Of a stretch of 64,000 bases of DNA, positions 8,004 through 15,474 are shown in pieces (the stretch's first letter is position 1; every line of letters starts with the position of its first letter). The DNA is taken from positions 62,001 to 126,000 of the forward strand of contig NZ_JAVJQE010000001.1 in assembly GCF_040218065.1 (NCBI RefSeq), read 5' to 3'. A model generated the notes under the pieces. It was given only the letters and a program-made list of their open reading frames with translations, ran no database searches and was not told where the DNA came from. The DNA is from Marivibrio sp040218065 (lineage in GTDB: Bacteria; Pseudomonadota; Alphaproteobacteria; UBA8366; Aestuariispiraceae). The position numbers were made by a program, and so were the translations under genes.

Positions 8004-8676
8004 GCCGAAACGGCGCGCCGCCGCCCGGATCGCCGAACAGACAGAGCGCGTCGAGCGTGAAAGGCGTTCGCCCGAAGGGCGCGACCACGGGCTCCAGCGC
8101 CGACGCGACGGCCGCGCGCGCGGCCGGATCGAGCGGGCCGGTCAGCGTCAGGTGGAAGCGGAATTCTCCCATCACATAGGGATAGCCCCAGCGCTGCAGC
8201 AGCGCCTCCTGCGCCGCGTTGAGATCCCCGCGCCGCCGCCGGGCGAGCTCAGCGGCCCCAGGCGGCGCGCGATAGGAGTCGAGATCCTCAACCACGCGCG
8301 CGGCCAGCGCGGAAAGGGCCCCGTCCCCGTCCTGCGGGGTGAGGGCGAGGAACGGACCTATTGCAGTGAGCGCCAATCCCCCCGGCGCGACCGGCGGGGC
8401 GAGGCGCGCGCCCAAGACCGCCAGCGCCGTCTCCAGATCCCCGCGCGTCGCGCCCTCGGCGAGCGCGAACGGCGCCTTCAGCGTGCCGTGAAAGCCGTAG
8501 CGGGCGGGGGCTTCGGTGATCTCCGCGATCCGGTCGGCCGATAGACCGGGAGCGGCCGGCCGCGCGGTCGGCTCGCCGCTCGCCGGATCGCGGCCGAGCC
8601 AAGCGTTGCCGAAATCGGCCAGCGCCGACCCGGCGCGCGGGGCGTAATAGACGGCGTAGCGGGCGAAGTCCTCCAT
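7975..8676 (-). CDS. DUF1045 family protein, 2H-phosphoesterase-like
   Basis: This 233-residue protein belongs to DUF1045, a family recurrently found in C-P lyase loci. It carries the two H-x-T signatures of the 2H phosphoesterase superfamily, HGTLKAPF with H63 and HLTLTGPL with H175, placed symmetrically in the two halves. No phnP (ribosyl 1,2-cyclic phosphodiesterase) lies nearby. A role in opening or clearing the cyclic ribose phosphate is therefore attractive, but it is inference. Transcription converges on phnN and the two genes overlap by 29 bp, so it is not in the phnG-N transcript. Family assignment is strong; function is uncertain. Confidence 0.88.
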   Translation of the reverse strand: MEDFARYAVYYAPRAGSALADFGNAWLGRDPASGEPTARPAAPGLSADRIAEITEAPARYGFHGTLKAPFALAEGATRGDLETALAVLGARLAPPVAPGGLALTAIGPFLALTPQDGDGALSALAARVVEDLDSYRAPPGAAELARRRRGDLNAAQEALLQRWGYPYVMGEFRFHLTLTGPLDPAARAAVASALEPVVAPFGRTPFTLDALCLFGDPGGGAPFRLIRRVPLSG

Positions 8677-8697
8677 AGCCTCGATCCTAGCGCCGGC

Positions 8698-10521
8698 TTA
8701 CGACAATCCGAAGAAGGGCGCGTAAAAAACGAGCCCGACGCCCGCCGCGGCCGCGACGGCGGCGAGCGCTGGGCGGCGCGTCATGTTGACGACGGCCCAG
8801 CTGGTCAGCGCCAGCCCGATCCCGATCTTGGCGAAGGCGAAGAGCGCCGCGAACAGCCCTTCGTCCGGACGAATAAGCGCCGGGTTCGCGACCAGGGCCA
8901 ACGGCACCACGTAGAGCCCGAGCCCGAGCCGCATGGCGTACCCTGCGACTCGCAGCCACGGCGCGTCCGCCATGCCGGCGGCGATGAAGACCGTCCCGCA
9001 GACCGGCGGCGTGATGGTTGAGAGCAGCGCGTACCAGAAGACGAACATATGCACCGTCAGCGCCGGCAGGCCGAGCTCCTGCAACGCCGGCCCGGCGACC
9101 GAGACGCAGATCACGTAAGCCGCCGTCGTCGGCACCTCCATGCCCAGAATGAGACAGGCGAGCGCGGTCAGCAGCAGCGCGATCCACAGCTCGCCCCCCG
9201 AAAGTGCGATGATCGCCGAGGTGACCTTCACCCCGAGGCCGGTCATGTTGAGAACGCCGATCACCAGGCCGGCGCAGATGATGATCGCCGCGATCGTGGC
9301 GATCTGCCGCGCCGCCTCCAGCGCGCCGGCGCACAGCCGCCCCAGCGCCGCCTTGAGGTCGATTTTGCCCGTGCGATCCGCGAACAGCAGCAGCGCGCCG
9401 GCGAAAGCCGCCAGGGCGGCCGCGTATTGCGGCGTCTTGCCGGTGGCGAACAGCACGATCAGCAGGACCCCGAAGGGGATCGCGAAGAACGGCAGCGTGG
9501 CGAGGACGAGGCGCGTCGTCGGCAATTCGTCCGGCGCCATGCCGCGCAGATTGCCGCGCCGCGCAAACCACTCCACCCCCAGCCAGGCGGCCAAGAAGAA
9601 CAGGATGGCCGGCAACGCGGCCGCCATCATGATGGTCGTGTAGCTGACCCCCAGCAGCTCCACCATCACGAAGGCGCCTGCGCCCATCAGCGGCGGCATG
9701 ATCTGCCCGCCGGAGGACGCCACCGCCTCCACCGCCGCGGCGAACGGCGCCGGATAGCCGAGGCGCTTCATCGCCGGCAGCGTCACCGCGCCCGTGGAGG
9801 CGACGTTGGCGGAGGCCGAGCCGCTGATCGATCCGAATAGCGCCGACGCCAGGATTGAGACCTTCGCCGCGCCGGCGCGCAGCCGCCCGGCCAGCTTGGC
9901 GGCGAGCGCCATGAACCCCGTTCCGCCTTCGCCCGCGCCGATCACCGCGCCCAGGATCACGAACACCGCGACGACGTTCATGCTGATGCCCGTCAGCGGC
10001 CCCCACAAGCCCCCTTCCGCGACCGTCAGCGTGCCCAGAAAGCTGTCGATCGGCATGCCCGCATGACCGAAACGCCCCGGCAGGTGCTGGCCCAAAAGCC
10101 CGTAGGCCAGCGCTATCAGCGCGATCAGCGGCAACGCCAGCTTGACCGCGCGCCGCGCCGCCTCCAGGACGACCAGGATCAGCGCAATCGCGATCAGCCG
10201 CTGGTCGAGGCCGCGCAGCGACCCGTACTGGTCGCCCAACGCATCCTCGTTCAGCGCGACCCACAGGCAGCCGCCGGCCCCGGCCAGAAAGAACAGCCAA
10301 TCGACGGCGGACCGCCATCCGCGCCACCGCGCCGGGCGGTCCGCCCGCATGACGAAAATCCACGGCAGCACCAGCAGCAGATGGACGGGCCGGGTCAGCA
10401 GGTTCGGCAGCAGCCCGCCGAAGATCAGCCACAGATGGAAGCCGACCGACGCGAAGGCCAGCAGCAGCGCGATCGGATGCGCGCGCAATCCGTCCTGCTT
10501 GGGCGCGGACCAAAGGGGCAT
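8698..10521 (-). CDS. TRAP transporter fused permease (4TM/12TM, TAXI type)
   Basis: The 607-residue, highly hydrophobic protein combines the small DctQ-like (N-terminal ~180 residues) and large DctM-like subunits, the arrangement typical of TAXI-type TRAP systems. Recognisable DctM-like segments include GSISGSASANVASTGAVTLP near the middle and LGMEVPTTAAYVICVSVAGPAL. It would move a carboxylate or similar solute inward using an ion gradient. ATG 10521 has a GGAG site 6 nt upstream; a TTG four codons earlier is less likely. The matching receptor gene lies upstream, separated by an inverted-repeat element. Confidence 0.92.
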   Translation of the reverse strand: MPLWSAPKQDGLRAHPIALLLAFASVGFHLWLIFGGLLPNLLTRPVHLLLVLPWIFVMRADRPARWRGWRSAVDWLFFLAGAGGCLWVALNEDALGDQYGSLRGLDQRLIAIALILVVLEAARRAVKLALPLIALIALAYGLLGQHLPGRFGHAGMPIDSFLGTLTVAEGGLWGPLTGISMNVVAVFVILGAVIGAGEGGTGFMALAAKLAGRLRAGAAKVSILASALFGSISGSASANVASTGAVTLPAMKRLGYPAPFAAAVEAVASSGGQIMPPLMGAGAFVMVELLGVSYTTIMMAAALPAILFFLAAWLGVEWFARRGNLRGMAPDELPTTRLVLATLPFFAIPFGVLLIVLFATGKTPQYAAALAAFAGALLLFADRTGKIDLKAALGRLCAGALEAARQIATIAAIIICAGLVIGVLNMTGLGVKVTSAIIALSGGELWIALLLTALACLILGMEVPTTAAYVICVSVAGPALQELGLPALTVHMFVFWYALLSTITPPVCGTVFIAAGMADAPWLRVAGYAMRLGLGLYVVPLALVANPALIRPDEGLFAALFAFAKIGIGLALTSWAVVNMTRRPALAAVAAAAGVGLVFYAPFFGLS

Positions 10522-10540
10522 GGGAGGCTCCAACTAAACC

Positions 10541-10657
10541 CTCTCCTTCCGCGAGAGGGCGGCTGCTAAAGCAGCCGGGCGAGGGGTCGGCGCGCAGGTC
10601 GAGCATGTCTCGCCCGCCTGGCGCGACCCCTCGCCCCAACCCCTCTCCCGAGGGGAG
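10541..10657. repeat. Intergenic inverted-repeat element between TAXI receptor and permease
   Basis: The 176-bp gap holds several nested hairpins. GGCTGC-TAAA-GCAGCC lies at 10561-10576. A 13-bp inverted repeat GGGCGAGGGGTCG (10577-10589) pairs with CGACCCCTCGCCC (10624-10636). CCTCTCC/GGGAGAGG-like arms lie at each side. Such CCCTCTCC-bordered elements are common dispersed intergenic repeats in high-GC proteobacteria. Within an operon it may set the receptor:permease ratio by stabilising or attenuating mRNA. Confidence 0.6.
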
Positions 10658-10697
10658 AAGGGCTCTTTTCCGTGAAGGCGAAGGCGGCGCTCGGCGG

Positions 10698-11654
10698 TTA
10701 CTTCAATCCGTCCGCCACCGGCGTGCCGGCCTCCTCGTAATAGCGCAGCGCGCCGGGATGCAGCGGGCCGGCCATCATCGCCAGCATCTCCGGCGAAACG
10801 CCGGCCCACCAGCGAGCAGTCTCGGCCATCTTGGGCTTGCTCTCCCAATAGGCCTTGGTCAGCTGATAGGCGGTCTCCTCGTCCATCGCGGTCGTGGTGT
10901 AGGCCCCGACGGGCAGAGAGGTGGTGACCGTGTCCCGCTCCACGCCCGGATAGGTGCCGGCGGGGATGACGAGGCGGGTGCGTCCCGTGGTCTCGACCTG
11001 CTCCTCGCTCATCGACAAGAGCTTGATGTCGGTTCCGGCCGCGGCCTCGACGACGTTCGGCGCGGGATAGGAGCCCGCGGTGGCGAAGCCCGCCACCTGG
11101 CCGTTCTTCAGCGCCGGCACGGCGGCGTTCAGCTCCACGTCGACCAGATCCGGCTCGGCCCCGAATTGCTCGAAGTTCTTCGCCGCCTCCCGGGCGCCGA
11201 AGCTGCCCTTGCCGATGATGAAGTCCTTGCCGGTCAGATCCTGGAAGCTCTCGACGTCGGCGTCCGCGCGCACGACGTAATGCATCGTCAGCGAAGGGAT
11301 CGGGAACAGCGCGCGGATGTCGCCGTAGTCCTGACCGTCCTCGAACATCTTCGTATTGCCCTTGGCCAGCTTGATCAGCACCGGCGGGGTGGTGAAGACG
11401 TAGGCCCCCTCGCGGACCGCGGCCTCCTTCACGTTCTGGACCGAGCCTTGGCTCTCCTCGACCGTGACGGAGAGCGCGCGATCGGTCGCCTTCTGGACCG
11501 CTTCGGCGACCTGCACCGCCATTTGGTAATAGGACGAGGTGGATTTGGCGGACTTGTAGGTGATTCGCGTCTCGGCCTGGGCCGCGCCGGCGGTGACGGC
11601 CAGCGCCGCGGCGGCGGCGATCGTCGCGAACAGGGACGGCTTGCGTCCGATCAT
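10698..11654 (-). CDS. TAXI family TRAP transporter solute receptor
   Basis: This 318-residue periplasmic receptor has an N-terminal Sec signal peptide (about residues 1-27, ending AGAAQA). A TAXI-type receptor body follows, with TRITYKSAKSTSSYYQMAVQVAEAVQK, TGKDFIIGKGSFGAR and PVGAYTTTAMDEETAY. It would bind the solute for the fused permease encoded next. A GGAGGAG ribosome-binding site precedes the ATG at 11654. The upstream DmdA-like gene on the same strand ends 129 bp away, so the substrate may be the one that enzyme acts on. The ligand cannot be read from sequence. Confidence 0.92.
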   Translation of the reverse strand: MIGRKPSLFATIAAAAALAVTAGAAQAETRITYKSAKSTSSYYQMAVQVAEAVQKATDRALSVTVEESQGSVQNVKEAAVREGAYVFTTPPVLIKLAKGNTKMFEDGQDYGDIRALFPIPSLTMHYVVRADADVESFQDLTGKDFIIGKGSFGAREAAKNFEQFGAEPDLVDVELNAAVPALKNGQVAGFATAGSYPAPNVVEAAAGTDIKLLSMSEEQVETTGRTRLVIPAGTYPGVERDTVTTSLPVGAYTTTAMDEETAYQLTKAYWESKPKMAETARWWAGVSPEMLAMMAGPLHPGALRYYEEAGTPVADGLK

Positions 11655-11783
11655 GGGTCTCTCCTCCGGTTTGGTTATGCGGTTTGATCGGGATGGTACA
11701 CGCCGCGCCCGGCGTCACAAGGGGCGCGGGGTCTTCGTCCTCTTCTCGCTCTCGCCCTATGACGGGGATGAGGCCGCTTCTGC

Positions 11784-12920
11784 CTACGTCTCGCTCTTCG
11801 GCGGCGTCACCGGCGGCGTGATGAAGGGCAGCGTGGTGGCGTGGCCGGTGCGGGCGCCGAACTCGGTGTCGACCTCGACGGCCGTTCCCTCGTCGGTAAG
11901 CGCGAAGTCCAGCGTCGTCATCGCGATGTTCTTCTGCAGGCGGGGCGAGAAGGCGGCGGCGCGGACCGAGCCGACGCGCTTGCCGTCCTTGTAGACCCGC
12001 CAGGGATGCTGATTGGGCGATAGGGGCGGGCCGTCGATGAAGAGCCCGACCAACCGGCGCCGGCGGTCTTCCTTCAATTGGATCAGCGCCTGCTTGCCGA
12101 CGAAGTCGTCCTCGCGCTCTAGATCCAGAAAGCGGCCCAGGCCGACTTCGAACGGGTTGGTGTCGTCGTCGGTGTCGGCGCCGATCGACAAGAGCCCGCT
12201 CTCCACCCGTTCGATGTAATTCGGCGCGCCGGGTCCGATGCCGTAGCTTTGCCCGGCGTCGAAGACGACGTCCCACAGCTCGCGCCCGCGCTCGGGGTCC
12301 AGCAGATAGAGCTCGAACCCGCCCTGCTTGCTCCAGCCCGACCGGGCGACGATCACGTCGATTCCCTGGATCGAGGTCGCCTCGAACCAGAAATACTTCA
12401 GATCCAGCACCCAATCGCCGAACAGATCGCGGATCAGCGGGCGCGCCTTCGGCCCCTGGACCGCAAGCGGCGCGGCGCCGGGATCTCGTATCTCGACGTC
12501 GAATCCGCGCTCGGCCGCGATCGCGCGCGCCCAGAGCTGCACGTCGGCGTCGGCGATCGAGAGCCAATATTTGTCCTCCGCATGCTTCAGAAGCACCGGA
12601 TCGTTGATCAGCCGGCCGGCGTGATCGCACATGGGCACGTACTTGCCCTGTCCCGATTTGCAGCCGGACAGATCGCGCGGCAGCAGGTAACGCACCATCG
12701 CGCCGGCGTCGGGGCCGGCGATCTCCACCTGCCGTTCGGCCGCGACGTCCCACAGGCTGACCGCGTTGATCAGGCGCCAGTACTCCCCTTCCGGATCGCC
12801 GTAGGAGACGGGCATGTAGGTGTGATTGTAGATCGTGAAGCTGGCCGCCCCCGCGGCGACCGTGGCGTCGAAAAAGGGCGATTTGTCCTCGCGCGGACCG
12901 ATGGCGATGCCGAAACTCAT
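11784..12920 (-). CDS. GcvT-fold aminomethyltransferase, DmdA-like
   Basis: The 378-residue product is a tetrahydrofolate-dependent GcvT-fold protein. It resembles dimethylsulfoniopropionate demethylase DmdA more than the glycine-cleavage T protein: FTIYNHTYMPVSYG, LWDVAAERQVEI, LLPRDLSGCKSGQGKYVP, PLAVQGPKARPLIRDLFGD and ARSGWSKQGGFELYL. DmdA moves a methyl group from DMSP to THF, but related enzymes act on other methylated compounds, so the substrate is unproven. The ATG at 12920 has a GGAGG site 9 nt upstream; the open frame continues to 13115 but contains no conserved sequence there. It lies between an HisC-like aminotransferase and a TAXI transporter. Confidence 0.85.
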   Translation of the reverse strand: MSFGIAIGPREDKSPFFDATVAAGAASFTIYNHTYMPVSYGDPEGEYWRLINAVSLWDVAAERQVEIAGPDAGAMVRYLLPRDLSGCKSGQGKYVPMCDHAGRLINDPVLLKHAEDKYWLSIADADVQLWARAIAAERGFDVEIRDPGAAPLAVQGPKARPLIRDLFGDWVLDLKYFWFEATSIQGIDVIVARSGWSKQGGFELYLLDPERGRELWDVVFDAGQSYGIGPGAPNYIERVESGLLSIGADTDDDTNPFEVGLGRFLDLEREDDFVGKQALIQLKEDRRRRLVGLFIDGPPLSPNQHPWRVYKDGKRVGSVRAAAFSPRLQKNIAMTTLDFALTDEGTAVEVDTEFGARTGHATTLPFITPPVTPPKSET

Positions 12921-13098
12921 GGGCTTTTTCCTCCAACCGCTCGGCGTTCTTGTTTTCGCGCCGACGTGATTGGCCCATTTGACCCAGAATCGCCTCGCTT
13001 GGAAGCGGCAAATCATCCTCTGGGGGTGCGGGAATCGGCGTCGGCGATGTAGAGAAGCCTTTCCCCTCAAGGGGGAGGCGGAAGGAAGGGCCGGTGCG

Positions 13099-14208
13099 TC
13101 ACCCCACCCGCTCAATCGCCTTTTGCAAGGCGGCGTCGAAGATCTTGCGCTCTTCCGGCCGGCCGACCGAGACGCGAATGCACCGGTCCAGCGGCGCGAC
13201 CCCCGGCATGCGGATGAAGACGCCGTCGTCCTGCAACGCCTTCAGGATCGCGCGGGCGTAGTCGCCGTCGCGGCCCATGTCGACGGCGACGAAGTTGGTC
13301 GCCGACGGGATCGCCTTCAGCCCCAGGCGCTCGGCCGTCTCGTAATAGTCCTGGCGGCCGCGCTCGACCTCCTCGACCACGCGGCGGATGAAGGCCTGGT
13401 CCTGCAGGCTCGCCAGCGCGCCGGCCTGGGCGACGCGGTTCACCTCGAAATGGTTCCGGATCTTATTGAAGGCGGTGACGATGTCTGCGTGCGCGATCGC
13501 ATACGCGATGCGCGCGCCCGCCATGCCGTGCGCCTTTGAGAAGGTGCGCATCCGCACGACCCGCGGGTTGGACGGATTGATCGGCGGAATCGCGTCGGCC
13601 GGCGCGAAATCGGCGTAGGCCTCGTCGAGGATCAGGAGGCGGTCCGCCGGCACGGCGGCGATCAGCCGCTCGACCTCCTCGGCCGGCCACCACGTCCCCA
13701 TCGGATTGTCGGGGTTCGAGAAATAGACCAGCGGCGCGCCGACCGCCTGCGCGCGCTCCAGCAGCGCGGCGCCGTCCTCGCGGTCGTCGCGGAACGGCAC
13801 GAACTCCAGCCGCCCGCCGAAACCGTTCACATGATAGTTGAAGGTCGGATAGGCGCCGGCCGAGGTGACGACCGGCGTTCCCGGCGTCACGCAGGCGCGC
13901 ACCAGCACGCCCAACAGGCCGTCGATCCCCGCCCCGATCACGATCTCGTCGGTCGAGACGCCGTGATGATCGGCCAGCGCCTGCTTCAGCTCCCAACTCT
14001 CCGCGTCGCCGTACCAGCTGATGGTCGTCGTCGCCTCGCGCATCGCGGCCTCGGCCTTCGGCGAGACGCCGAACGCGCTTTCGTTCGCGCCGAGCCGCGC
14101 GCGGAAACGCTCGCCGCGCTGGCGCTGCAACGTCTCCGGCCCGACGAATGGCGTCGCGGCGGGCAGATCGCGCACCGTGTCGGTGAAAGGCAGGCGGGTG
14201 TCGCTCAT
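13099..14208 (-). CDS. Histidinol-phosphate aminotransferase-like PLP enzyme
   Basis: The 369-residue protein is a fold-type I aminotransferase of the HisC-like group. It shows SNPDNPMGTWW, ILDEAYADF with Y198, and the PLP lysine K225 in TFSKAHGMAGARIAYA. The neighbourhood contains no histidine biosynthesis genes. Instead it is first in a minus-strand series with a DmdA-like protein and a TAXI transporter, suggesting a catabolic or specialised amino-transfer role. ATG 14208 has GGAGG 7 nt upstream; a TTG five codons earlier is in frame but less likely. Confidence 0.85.
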   Translation of the reverse strand: MSDTRLPFTDTVRDLPAATPFVGPETLQRQRGERFRARLGANESAFGVSPKAEAAMREATTTISWYGDAESWELKQALADHHGVSTDEIVIGAGIDGLLGVLVRACVTPGTPVVTSAGAYPTFNYHVNGFGGRLEFVPFRDDREDGAALLERAQAVGAPLVYFSNPDNPMGTWWPAEEVERLIAAVPADRLLILDEAYADFAPADAIPPINPSNPRVVRMRTFSKAHGMAGARIAYAIAHADIVTAFNKIRNHFEVNRVAQAGALASLQDQAFIRRVVEEVERGRQDYYETAERLGLKAIPSATNFVAVDMGRDGDYARAILKALQDDGVFIRMPGVAPLDRCIRVSVGRPEERKIFDAALQKAIERVG

Positions 14209-14329
14209 CGGGCGTTCCTCCAATCCTTTTTGTCTGATGGCGCACGGTTAGATCATGCGGGGCGGGCCGCTTCAATCCGGCGCGTGCGCGGCGTTGCGCG
14301 CGTTGCGCGCCGGCGGCATGCTGGCGGGC

Positions 14330-14590
14330 ATGAACGAGGGCGACGAGCAACGCGGCGGCGGCTATGTCGGCGGGACGATCCTGACCGTCCTGTTCTTTCT
14401 GCTGGTCGCGGCCCTGGCCGCGGTCGCGGTGATCGGGATCGGCTTCGCCGCGATCGCCATGCCGATCACCACGACGTTGATCCTGCTGTTCTTCGCCGTC
14501 GCCGGGATCGCGGCCTGGCGTGCGAAGATCAGACATGAACGCGCCCTGCGCCGCGCCCGCGCGGCGCTTGAGGAGGAGAGCGGCCACTGA
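14330..14590 (+). CDS. Small two-helix membrane protein, unknown function
   Basis: An 86-residue protein with a short polar N-terminus (MNEGDEQRGGGYVGG), two hydrophobic helices (about 17-39 and 42-62) and a basic C-terminal tail rich in Arg and Ala. No family is recognised. The stop overlaps the next ORF as TGATG, so it is probably translated together with the metallo-hydrolase. The start at 14330 was chosen because the upstream in-frame sequence is not hydrophobic and looks non-coding. Confidence 0.65.
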   Translation: MNEGDEQRGGGYVGGTILTVLFFLLVAALAAVAVIGIGFAAIAMPITTTLILLFFAVAGIAAWRAKIRHERALRRARAALEEESGH

Positions 14591-15474
14591 TGGAGGCGGT
14601 CCTGCTGGGCACCGGCTGCCCGCAATGCAGCCCGCGGCGCTTCGGGCCGGCGGCCTTGCTGCGCACCGCGGAAAGCGCCGTGCTGGTCGATTGCGGCAGC
14701 GGCGTCACCCAACGTCTGGTCGCCGCCGGAACGCCAGGGCGCGATCTCGACGCGGTGGTGCTGACGCACCTGCACTCTGACCACATCATGGATCTCTACC
14801 AGCTGATCCTGTCCAGTTGGCATCAGGGGCGCGACCGGCCGCAGCATGTCGTCGGGCCGACGGGGACGGCGGGGTACGTCGACGGCTTGATGAAACTTTG
14901 GCGCGCCGAGCGCGAACAGCGCATCGCCCACGAACGTCGTCCCTCGACGGCTGCGCTCGAGGTCGAGGTGACGGAGATCGCAACCGACGGGCCTTGCCTC
15001 GACCTGGGCGATCTGCGGCTGTCGGCGGTGCGCGTCGACCATGCGCCGGTCAAGCAGGCCTTCGGCTTCGTCGCACAGGACGCATCCGGCCGACGTGCGG
15101 CGATCAGCGGCGACACCGCCTACTGTCCGGCGCTGATCGAGGCGGCGCGCGGCGCCGAGCTGCTGATCCACGAATGCTTCATCCATCGGGAGATGCCGGT
15201 CGTCGCCGGGGTGCGCGCGGCCGAAACGGTCGAGGCCGTCGCCTCCTACCACACGCTTTCCACGGAGGTAGGAAAGGTGGCGCGGGAGGCGGGAGTCGGC
15301 TTCCTGATGCTGACCCACTTCGTGCCCGTCGCGTTCGACCGCATGGCGCTGGCGGAGGAGGTGGCCGCCGCGTTCGACGGACCCTTCGCGATCGGCGAGG
15401 ACTTGATGCGCTACGATTTGGCGACCCGGCGGCTGGTCCATGCGGACGGAGTCGTCAGGCTTTCTGCGCCTTAG
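14590..15474 (+). CDS. MBL-fold metallo-hydrolase, RNase Z/arylsulfatase-like clan
   Basis: This 294-residue metallo-beta-lactamase-fold hydrolase starts with the RNase Z-type LLGTGCPQCSPRRFGPA loop. It has the metal motif HLHSDH (H60, H62, D64, H65), a later HAPVKQAFGF, SGDTAY with the bridging aspartate, HECFIH and LTHF. The overall shape matches RNase Z-related and AtsA-like hydrolases rather than glyoxalase II. It is coupled to the small membrane protein before it and converges on the CoA-transferase gene with a 4-bp overlap. The substrate is unknown. Confidence 0.82.
   Translation: MEAVLLGTGCPQCSPRRFGPAALLRTAESAVLVDCGSGVTQRLVAAGTPGRDLDAVVLTHLHSDHIMDLYQLILSSWHQGRDRPQHVVGPTGTAGYVDGLMKLWRAEREQRIAHERRPSTAALEVEVTEIATDGPCLDLGDLRLSAVRVDHAPVKQAFGFVAQDASGRRAAISGDTAYCPALIEAARGAELLIHECFIHREMPVVAGVRAAETVEAVASYHTLSTEVGKVAREAGVGFLMLTHFVPVAFDRMALAEEVAAAFDGPFAIGEDLMRYDLATRRLVHADGVVRLSAP

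Noticed and set aside
13099..14208. Bona fide histidine biosynthesis hisC
   Set aside because: The fold fits, but it sits in a transporter/demethylase cluster without his or tyrA/aroA genes, so the biosynthetic name was not assigned.
14590..15474. PhnP candidate for the C-P lyase pathway
   Set aside because: It is an MBL hydrolase of the same broad clan, but it lies 6 kb away in another transcription unit and lacks the N-terminal cysteine zinc site of PhnP.
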